From positions 114,917 to 127,124 of the forward strand of contig MU631408.1 of NCBI GenBank assembly GCA_026770615.1: a stretch of DNA of 12,208 bases, read 5' to 3'. The notes beneath the pieces were generated by a model that was given only the letters and a program-made list of their open reading frames with translations, had not been told where the DNA came from and ran no database searches. Below, piece after piece: positions 7,501-12,208 of this stretch. The stretch comes from Pavlovales sp. CCMP2436 (lineage: Eukaryota; Haptophyta; Pavlovophyceae; Pavlovales). The translations under genes and the position numbers were made by a program. Each line of letters opens with the position of its first letter. Position 1 is the first letter of the stretch.

Positions 7501-7850
7501 ACCCCCGGCGCTGGTAAACAAATAAAGATAAAAATAAAATACGTTGGAGCAGCAACAAGATACAAGTGTAGTAATGTTAGCTCACCCCCGATCCCACCCC
7601 TGGCGCAGGCAGCGCGACCTTCAACGAGGCGGAGACGGTCACCAAGTTCGAGATCATGGACGGCGCGCCCGTGCGCGCCGAGTCGATCCCCATCCGCCTC
7701 TTCCTCTCGGGCTTCGACCAGCTGACACCGACGATGCGCAACGTGAACAACAAGTTCTCCGTCAAGTACTTCATCAACCTCGTGCTCATCGATGAGGAGG
7801 ACAGGCGCTACTTCAAGCAGCAAGAGATCACGCTCTGGCGCAAGCTCTAG
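4591..7850 (+). CDS. VPS26: Retromer subunit VPS26
   Basis: VPS26 is the arrestin-like subunit of the retromer core (with VPS35 and VPS29), which sorts cargo from endosomes to the Golgi or cell surface. Five exons: 4591-4593, 4681-4903, 5090-5376, 6776-6920 and 7609-7850; phases agree at each junction. The joined CDS is 900 nt, 299 residues, close to plant VPS26 (about 302) and a little shorter than animal VPS26. Family signatures in order: ETRKRVPV, RLEHMGIKIELIGRI, PPGEL, YESYDGINVRLRYVLRVTI, INQSIKMEVGIEDCLHIEFE, KFEIMDGAPVRAESIPIRLF, and NLVLIDEEDRRYFKQQEITL near the C-terminus. The start is inferred: ATG is directly followed by a GT donor, and an 87-nt intron ends GCCGCAG, giving MASLFGFVGANPTIDIRF, aligned to the family N-terminus within one residue. 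The unspliced alternative adds 29 Arg/Pro-rich residues after the same ATG. Introns 3 and 4 are swollen by repeats. A TGTAA motif at 7977 could serve polyadenylation. Confidence 0.95.
4937..5025 (+). repeat. Polypurine GGGA/GA microsatellite in VPS26 intron 2
   Basis: An uninterrupted purine tract of about 89 nt made of GGGAGAGAGAGA-like units, inside the 186-nt intron 4904-5089. The opposite strand is pure pyrimidine, a composition able to form triplex DNA. It produces the Ser/Leu/Pro-rich and Arg/Glu-rich spurious frames on both strands. Confidence 0.9.
5404..5442 (+). repeat. GTT/GAT microsatellite module (first of five)
   Basis: Unit TTATTCTTGTTGTTGTGATG followed by GATGATGATGATATGATTCT. 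Related modules lie near 5565-5614, 5751-5800, 6258-6303 and 6593-6645 in the same intron, with different numbers of GTT and GAT triplets. Module 4 directly follows a copy of the exon end and donor. This suggests the junction and the microsatellite were duplicated together. Confidence 0.8.
5497..5530 (+). repeat. Partial copy of VPS26 exon 4 inside intron 3 (copy A)
   Basis: The 34 bases match 6796-6829 of the true exon (encoding EYNRGKYHLRD) at all but two positions; CGAGTACAACCGGGGGAAGT is identical. Copy B at 6537-6572 carries the same stretch with a few more changes. A and B also share flanks that are absent from the true exon: ATAATCAT(C/T)AAAA before, and a related AATAC-like AT-rich stretch after. 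They are therefore copies of one longer unit. Neither lies next to a plausible pair of splice sites. Confidence 0.8.
5639..5749 (+). repeat. Dispersed repeat, copy 2
   Basis: Second copy of the block at 1481-1600, same orientation, here within VPS26 intron 3 between two GTT/GAT modules. It has small indels relative to copy 1 (for example the CTGGACAGTGG region). Presence in an intron and in a gene-poor spacer fits a mobile origin. Confidence 0.7.
5987..6044 (+). repeat. 29-bp tandem duplication of the foldback's left end
   Basis: Two exact 29-bp units (5987-6015, 6016-6044), each starting GGCATCGAGGCAGGGGTATA and ending GAGGGGGCT. Each contains the ATCGAGG flank plus the first bases of the foldback element. 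The second unit continues into the complete element; the first is a truncated end. Confidence 0.9.
6026..6246. mobile_element. MITE-like full-length foldback element with 7-bp flanking repeat
   Basis: The 221-bp block is a near-perfect inverted repeat from end to end. The arms begin CAGGGGTATAGAGGGG and end CCCCTCTATAGCCCTG. They stay paired through GTGAAATCGTGCTTGTCCGA, TTTCTGTAT and GGTCCCAG down to a loop of about nine bases near 6133-6141. It is flanked by ATCGAGG on both sides (6019-6025, 6247-6253), as expected for a target-site duplication, although ATCGAGG recurs elsewhere in this intron. There is no coding capacity. It may be a non-autonomous DNA transposon; transcribed, it would fold into a long hairpin. 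Confidence 0.8.
6537..6572 (+). repeat. Partial copy of VPS26 exon 4 inside intron 3 (copy B)
   Basis: Reads ATCGAGGACAACCGGGGGAA and onward to CGCGCGAC, matching the EYNRGKYHLRD-coding part of the true exon with a few substitutions (TAC to GAC, CTG to CCG). It is preceded by AATCATTAAAAGAATGACGTCG, related to the true exon's last codons (ATCATTAAGAGAGAGACGTCG). The unit may therefore be a rearranged copy of two parts of the exon. Confidence 0.75.
6640..6771 (+). repeat. 11-bp minisatellite before the VPS26 exon 4 acceptor
   Basis: Twelve head-to-tail units of ATTTTATTATG (units 1 and 3 read ATTATATTATG), reaching to within 4 nt of the acceptor AG at 6774-6775. The T-rich repeat takes the place of the usual polypyrimidine tract, so repeat number sets the distance from acceptor to upstream elements. 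Confidence 0.95.
6921..7608 (+). other. VPS26 intron 4 with repeated exon-end/donor copies
   Basis: A 688-nt intron (donor GTAAAA, acceptor GGCGCAG). It contains two further copies of the preceding exon's last 40 bases: 7021-7060, followed by GTAAAA, and 7181-7219, followed by GTGACA. Both end GACGTCGGGCGCAG as in the true exon. A weaker fourth echo, GGCGCTGGTAAACAAATAAA near 7506, resembles the true junction. The copies are 140 and 159 bp apart and are preceded by similar CTAACnCTAA(T/C)ACTACTGG sequence. A CCCAGC-type hexamer run lies at about 7326-7370. Confidence 0.85.
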
Positions 7851-8050
7851 TTAGATGATTATGATTTATGATGTATACGGGCCCGCTGGCTGCGCCGAGC
7901 AGCCCGTACCTAGACTACAGCCCGCAGTTGATATATGTTATTATTATTAACATACATGTTTTAATGAGAATATCATTGTAATCCGGTCGGGTAAGAAAGC
8001 TTCGCCTTCACATGGGGGGGGAGGGGGGGAGAACCGGAGGAGGTAGCCGT

Positions 8051-8205
8051 CCGGCTCTTAGAAAAGGCGTAACGTACGGGGATTATTCGTGGGCCCCCGG
8101 GGGCCCCGTGGGCCCCCAGGCTATATGACAAGTTAGTTATATGTTAGTCACATAGGCGCCTCCGGCGGGGCCCCCGGGGGCCCTGCGGGGCTTTCTAAGA
8201 GCCGG
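8051..8205. mobile_element. MITE-like element with 8-bp target-site duplication
   Basis: The 155-bp block begins CCGGCTCTTAGAAAAG and ends CTTTCTAAGAGCCGG (15-bp terminal inverted repeats). It is flanked by identical GTAGCCGT at 8043-8050 and 8206-8213. The interior is very GC-rich, with GGGCCCCCGGGGGCCCC-type palindromes and no reading frame. Size, inverted ends and 8-bp duplication fit a non-autonomous DNA transposon; 8-bp duplications are typical of hAT-type and some other transposases. Confidence 0.85.
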
Positions 8206-8453
8206 GTAGCCGTTAGCGGGACGTAGTCTATCTAATCTAAAATTGCGCCGCAGGCGAAACGCGCAGTCCAGTTTTCCACTTCGGCGTAGCGCGTAGCGGT
8301 AGGAGCCTGCGTCGGAGCGCAAACTTAAAATCAGCTTGATCTGAATTTGAAGCACCACTAACTATCCCGAACCCGGGCCCTTCATTAATAATATAATTTT
8401 AGAAGAATGCAGACCAGGCGGCCAGCTGCAGGGGACAAGTCCGTCACCCTGGC

Positions 8454-8539
8454 CAGTCGCCAGCTTGAATCTCTATCAGCAGTAATATGCCTATCAGTAA
8501 TATATTACTGATACTGATAGGGATTCAAGCTGGCGTCTG
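8454..8539. repeat. Foldback element with GCCAGCTTGAAT arms
   Basis: The left arm CAGTCGCCAGCTTGAATCTC (8454-8473, continuing TATCAG) pairs with the right arm ending GATTCAAGCTGGCGTCTG at 8539. The centre holds a perfect palindrome, TATCAGTAATA/TATTACTGATA. GAATGCAG occurs on both outer sides (8405-8412, 8540-8547 region), so the full element may be wider. A solo right arm is found at about 3004-3040. Confidence 0.75.
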
Positions 8540-8553
8540 AATGCAGTCTGAAT

Positions 8554-9197
8554 ATATACGGCTAGACCCCTGAGCCTATTTAACCAGCTTTTTGGCCTAT
8601 TTACGGCTGCATTCGGCACGCTGTAGCCGACGCACCGCGCGTCGGACACCCAGGGTCACCGCATATTGCCGTGGACGCCACGACATGAGGATAGCCAGAA
8701 TTCAATCAGATTGACGATGCGACCTCTCGGTGGCTTATTATAACCTGGTGAATTGATACGAAGAAAAATTACGAAATTTTCAGCATGGCAGACGCTGACC
8801 CAACGTCGCTGCCGCTCGAGCCTGAGCCGCTCGCCGAGAGGCCGCTTGCCATCAAAGACTCGACGAGCGGTATCACCTGCACCTCGACCACGCTGGAGGC
8901 TATATGCGAGGGTGTCGCTCGCTCCCCACGCCGCCCAGAGCGCTTACTGAGTCGTGCCTATTGGTACCTCCTGAAATTTGCCTATTCAATAGGAATGTTT
9001 TTTTAGTCGAAATCTTCATTAAATTGTAATACTAAATGGAGGAGGATATGATGGGTCTAGGCTTTTAATTTGCCTCTTGAGACCCTACCCTCCAAGCCTC
9101 AGCTCTAGAGAACAAACTAGAGACAAACGGCGATAGCATGTACCTTGCCTACTGAATAGGTTTGAATAAGATCCGTCTCAGGTGTCTAGCCGTATAT
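8554..9197. repeat. Widely spaced inverted-repeat pair
   Basis: ATATACGGCTAGACCCCTGAG at 8554-8574 is matched in reverse complement at 9177-9197 (CTCAGGTGTCTAGCCGTATAT) with one mismatch. The pair encloses about 600 bp, including the weak exon candidate at 8785-9006. It could be the ends of a degenerate non-autonomous element. No target-site duplication is evident. Confidence 0.45.
8785..9006 (+). CDS. Small ORF or first exon, unknown protein
   Basis: ATG at 8785 follows AT-rich DNA, with purine-rich GAAGAAAAATTACG just upstream, and opens a GC-ending frame: MADADPTSLPLEPEPLAERP, then LAIKDSTSGITCTSTTLEAI, CEGVARSPRRPERLLSRAYW. The codon bias fades near 8950. The last residues, to the TAG at 9004-9006, lie in AT-rich DNA and look non-coding. 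It is either a complete 73-residue protein, a first exon using a GT near 8912 or 8964, or the truncated head of a lost gene. No domain is recognised and no downstream plus-strand exon was found. It lies between the inverted repeats at 8554 and 9197, so it may belong to that element. Confidence 0.35.
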   Translation: MADADPTSLPLEPEPLAERPLAIKDSTSGITCTSTTLEAICEGVARSPRRPERLLSRAYWYLLKFAYSIGMFF

Positions 9198-9380
9198 TAC
9201 GGGCGCCGCACATGCAGATCTGAAACAATTATTATTAATTCTGTTAGTCACGCCGGCACGGCTTTGCTGTTACAGCCCCAGCCTTTTAGGGCGGCCTTGA
9301 AATGGTGTAGTAAGTTAGTTGCTCAGCCGCCAATCTAATTAGTAGGGCCAAGAGACGCTCGGTTGAGGCGAGAAGGCGTG
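9007..9380. other. AT-leaning spacer
   Basis: No gene seen. It contains a second copy of a TTGCCTA-TGAATAGG-like motif (9145-9164; first copy at 8979-8998), the right inverted repeat at 9177-9197, and on the minus strand the 3' flank of the Sel1-MYND gene. Confidence 0.45.
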
Positions 9381-9883
9381 CTACGTGGCATCGGCCAGCG
9401 CCGCACCGTGCTCGTCCGCGGCGCCGTATGCGGCCGCCGTGGCCTCCTCCCGCGCCGTGGCGAAGGTCTTGCAGCTCTGCTTGTGCACGGGCCACATGCG
9501 CCGGACGCACTCGGCGCCACAGAACTTTGCGGTGAGGCACTTGGAGCACGCCCTGAGCTTCCGCATCTGGCCGCAGCCGACGCAGTACGCTTTGACGACG
9601 TCGGGCTCGTGCGCGTACTCGCTGAGCGCAGCGAGCGCACCGAGACGGCACTGCTCGTCTCCCGTCTGCTGCGCCGCCTGCGCGAGGAATCGGGCGGACT
9701 CTCCCGGCGCGGCAGGCAGCGCCCTTCCCGCAGCCGCCGCCCGGAGGAGGAGCTGGCCCAGGCCGAGCTGGGTGGTGCGAGGCCCTGCTCGGCTGCGAGG
9801 CGAAAATAGCGAGCAGCCTCGCCCATGTCCTGCGGCACGCCCATGCCATCATCGCAAAACACCCCGAAAGCTACCAGAGTGAT
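9381..9883 (-). pseudogene. Sel1-repeat/MYND zinc-finger gene, frameshifted and 5' truncated
   Basis: The minus strand first reads a Sel1 repeat (FCDDGMGVPQDMGEAARYFR, then LAAEQGLA), with an in-frame TAA at 9886-9884 and no ATG at a plausible start. At about 9776-9778 the frame must shift by one base to continue: TTQLGLGQLL, a second Sel1-like helix pair (ESARFLAQAAQQTGDEQCRL), then a complete MYND finger (CVGCG, CSKC, FCGAEC, HKQSC) and a stop at 9383-9381. A single missing base would restore normal Sel1 spacing across the break. Sel1-MYND proteins are common in microalgae and are presumed protein-interaction adaptors. The break is a real mutation, a sequencing error, or an unseen splice. 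An acceptor-like TGGTAG at 9876-9871 leaves room for an upstream exon. Confidence 0.7.
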
Positions 9884-10069
9884 TTATCGCGAAGGGGAGT
9901 AAAAAGCAGTTCCGGGTCTCTATCTGACAGCCCTCCGAGCATCAGTCGAAGATCGCACTGCATGCATGCATGCACTCTGCACGGATGGCCACTACTTGCC
10001 ACTACTTGCATGCAACGTGATATAAAAAACTAACTAGGCCCGGGCGGCGGGCGGCGGCGGCGCGGCACC
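9884..10069. other. Short spacer
   Basis: No gene recognised. It contains a TGCATGCATGCATGCA palindrome at 9960-9974 and a direct repeat of CCACTACTTG near 9990-10010. It lies between the 3' end of the channel gene and the 5' side of the Sel1-MYND gene, both on the minus strand. Confidence 0.5.
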
Positions 10070-11975
10070 CTAGCGGCCCTGGTCGTTGGCCGTCTGCATG
10101 CTGCGCCGCCGCATGCGCGCGGTCAGCGGCGGCGACGGGCCGGTCTGCTTGGGCTCCGCGGGCTCCTGCACGACGGTCTGCGCGGCAAGCATACCCTGCA
10201 TGGTGGAGGAGATGGCGTCGAGCCGCTTGGTGAGCGCGTCCATCCTGCCGCTGCACGCATCCACCTTGGCATCGAGCCGGCCGGACGCGGCGGTGTTAAA
10301 CCGGCGCATCTGCGCGAGCGTCGAGCGCAGCGAGGAGAGGCGCGAGGCCCAGTCGTCGTCGCTGGACTTGTCGCCGATGTCGAAGTCGCGCACGGTCTCG
10401 GCGAGCAGTCCCGAGCTGATGAGCACGTGCAGCCACTTCCCCTTGACGCGCAGCGCGCCGGGCATCAGCCGGTGGTACTCCACCACCAGCTGCGCGCGCA
10501 TGCGCACCCACTCGCCCTTGCGCCGCTCCTGGCTCAAGTCGTACGAGTCGGACAGCACGGTGATCAGCAGGTTAAGCAGCACGATGCTCACCAGGATGTT
10601 GAACGAGTAGAACAGCACCAGCAGCGCCACGTTCTTCGACCGCTCCGCGGCGCTCTCGACGATGTGCTCCCCGTCGATGCGGTAGTCCTCGAGGTTGAAG
10701 TTGCCGAGCATAAACGCGAAGAGGTCAAGGAAGGGGAACGTGACGGGGAAGGTCGCGCCGGAGTGGAGCGCCCCGTCGAGCGCGCTCCGCGCCGTGCTGA
10801 AGGCGATCAAGACTGCGCGTCCGGGGAGGGGTGAGCCAACAGTGAGCAGGCGGAGCGCGCACGCAGAAACGCGCGCGCTGGGCTTGCGGGCGCGCGCGTA
10901 CTGACGAACACAATCAAGGCAAACGCGCCCGAGTCGCGCATGGCCTGCAGCACGGTGTTCACGAGTGTGGTGTACGCGCGCAGGTAGAAGAGGCCCTTTG
11001 CGGCCGTGCCCACCGCCAGCAGCGCGACCAGCACGTCGAGCAGATCGCCCTCCTGCGTGAAGGCCACGAGGACGCACAGCGCGTACACCGCCCAGTCCGC
11101 CCAGTTGGAGCCGAGCGAGAGGTACCAGCGCTTGGTGTGCGCGCGCAGCATGTACACTAGCTCCGCCATGATGAAGGGCACCGCGCCCACCGCCAGGACC
11201 CAGTGGGGCACCGAGCTGGGCCCCAGCAACGCCAGCGCCACGACGAGCGCGGACAGTGCGAACCACGCGGCGCACGTGAGCGCGTGCACGAAGCCGGCGC
11301 CGTGCGTCCACAGCGCGTGCACGATCGCGCCCACGTGCACGTTGTCGTAGAGGTTGACGCGCGTCCTGCGCCCGTTGAGCTGCTCCAGCTCCTGCGCGGC
11401 GTACAGGAAAGCGCTTGGTCGGTGCTTTTGTACGCGTGTGTGTGTGAGTGTGTTGGGCTCTACAACACGACAATATTTAAAGTGTGTAAAGGGTGTGTGT
11501 GTGTGGGAGGGGGGGAAGGTAAGTGCCGGTTGGTGTTTGGTGTTTAGGGGGGGGGGAGGAAGTACCTCGAGCCAGGAGACCAGGTCCCCGCACAAAGGCA
11601 CCACGCACGACATGTACGTCATCGTCAGCTCGGCGGAGCCCGGCCTCGGCGCGGGCAGCCACCACAGGCGCTCGAGGGTCCAGAAGCGGGCCACGCCGAG
11701 CAGCGGGTCGCCGCCGCCTATTCGAAGGAGTGGGAAAAGAAGTAGTAGTATGGTTATGATTCGTATTATCAATATCATGATCGTCATGATCATGATCATG
11801 ATCATCATATTTTCTTCTTCTTCTTTTTCGTACCGCCATCCTTGTCGCCCTGCTGCTGCGCGCGCATGCGCTCGGCCTCGGCCATGTCCTTGGGCATCCG
11901 CTCCGCCGACTCTGCGCCAGACGCGTGCCGCAGCAGCCCCACCATCGAGTTACTCGCGCGAATCAGACGACCTCG
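10070..11975 (-). CDS. TRP-like cation channel, 3' part of gene
   Basis: Four exons: 11975-11834, 11717-11566, 11391-10902 and 10812-10070. The introns are 116, 174 and 89 nt, all GT-AG with matching phases, giving 508 residues to TAG 10072-10070. The N-terminus lies beyond the window. Six membrane segments are visible: S1 FVHALTCAAWFALSALVVAL, S2 WVLAVGAVPFIMAELVYML, S3 WADWAVYALCVLVAF, S4 with KGLFYLRAYTTLVNTVLQ, S5 FALIVFVILIAFS (across the 89-nt intron), and S6 LVLFYSFNILVSIVLLNLLI with TVLSDSYDL after it. Between S5 and S6, FPFLDLFAFMLGNF is the pore helix and filter region. The LNLLI-x-VLSDSY end of S6 is typical of TRP channels. The short S1-S2 loop rules out a polycystin-type extracellular domain. 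The tail holds a heptad coiled coil (LDAKVDACSGRMDALTKRLD), which could oligomerise the channel. Ligand and selectivity cannot be told. Confidence 0.88.
11718..11833 (-). other. Channel intron with ATGATC repeat
   Basis: This 116-nt intron (donor GTACGA, acceptor GAATAG) holds an A/G-rich start and a (CATGAT)n-like self-complementary run at about 11774-11805, able to form short hairpins. The phase-1 split codon rebuilds a Gly within a run of glycines (DGGGGDPLLG). Confidence 0.8.
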
Positions 11976-11991
11976 CTGCAATGTTTATACA

Positions 11992-12208
11992 ATAAGAGTG
12001 AGTGTGAGTGTGAGTGGAGTGGGAGTGTGAGTGTGAGTGGGAGTAGGGGTAGGGGTAGGGGTAGGGGTAGGGGTAGGAGTAGAGTAAGCGTAAGCGTAAG
12101 CGTAAGCGTAAGCGTAAGCGTAAGCGTAAGCGTAAGCGTAAGCGTAAGCGTAAGCGTAAGCGTAAGCGTAGGCGTAAGCGTAAGCGTAAGCGTAAGCGTA
12201 AGCGTAAG
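11992..12208 (+). repeat. Hexanucleotide satellite array at window edge
   Basis: From about 11996 the sequence is a chain of 6-bp units that change in steps: GAGTGT/GAGTGG to about 12040, then GTAGGG (five or more units), then GTAAGC from 12084 to the last base. The last block has about 21 units, with one GTAGGC variant at 12168. On the minus strand it lies in the intron upstream of the first visible channel exon, whose acceptor is at 11977-11976, and supplies a pyrimidine-rich strand (CTTACG, CCCCTA, CTCACA). The array runs off the window. Confidence 0.9.

Larger units (their letters stand above)
7851..8784. other. 3' UTR of VPS26 and repeat-bearing spacer
   Basis: Just after the stop there is a possible hairpin (TACGGGC at 7876-7882 with GCCCGTA at 7902-7908), then an AT-rich stretch with TGTTA/TAACA pairing near 7935-7955. 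After that come the two foldback elements at 8051-8205 and 8454-8539, and GC-richer DNA to 8700. No gene is seen here. Confidence 0.5.

Noticed and set aside
9381..9566. MYND finger as a separate 61-residue gene
   Set aside because: Its ATG lies inside the finger and would lose the first two zinc-binding cysteines (CVGCG), and the Sel1 part continues directly upstream.
9884..9960. Upstream start MLGGLSDRDPELL for the Sel1-MYND gene
   Set aside because: The frame ends at a TAG just before the Sel1 frame, and no donor/acceptor pair joins them.
10427..11350. Plus-strand frames of more than 100 codons opposite the channel gene
   Set aside because: They are shadows of the minus-strand exons, which have membrane segments and consistent splice phases.
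11992..12208. True telomere
   Set aside because: The final units are GTAAGC, not a known telomere repeat, and the array sits in the intron of a gene that must continue beyond it.

Overview
The window looks like nuclear DNA of a GC-rich unicellular eukaryote. Genes have GT-AG introns whose phases match across every junction I could place. Coding DNA is GC-rich, while introns and spacers switch to AT-rich, microsatellite-rich sequence. One intronless gene starts with a signal peptide followed by an Arg/Ala-rich transit-like stretch, the bipartite leader used for plastid import in algae with secondary plastids. A haptophyte-like, pelagophyte-like or similar alga is my best guess; the sequence alone does not settle the lineage.

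Layout, left to right: one coiled-coil exon on the minus strand (317-418); a gene-poor stretch with a foldback (655-742) and one copy of a dispersed repeat (1481-1600); a plus-strand gene for a small, probably plastid-targeted protein with a CxxC/CxxC zinc-binding site (1842-2321); spacer with short repeated motifs; an orphan minus-strand terminal exon (3247-3396); a two-exon minus-strand gene for a 170-residue one-pass membrane protein with an internally duplicated motif (3580-4229); a divergent five-exon plus-strand gene for the retromer subunit VPS26 (4591-7850); a spacer with MITE-like foldback elements and a weak exon candidate (8785-9006); a broken minus-strand Sel1-MYND gene (9381-9883); and the 3' part of a minus-strand TRP-like cation channel gene (10070-11975), whose upstream intron runs into a hexanucleotide array that reaches the window edge.

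The genes do not form a pathway: VPS26 serves endosomal sorting, the channel is a membrane protein, and the zinc-site protein is probably plastidic. The most unusual structure is in VPS26. Its two largest introns contain repeated copies of the edges of the neighbouring exons, several still ending in a donor-like GT. A 221-bp foldback element in one of these introns is flanked by ATCGAGG, the sequence found at the true exon 3 end. Several other foldback elements, one with a clean 8-bp target duplication, show that the region has been shaped by small non-autonomous elements.
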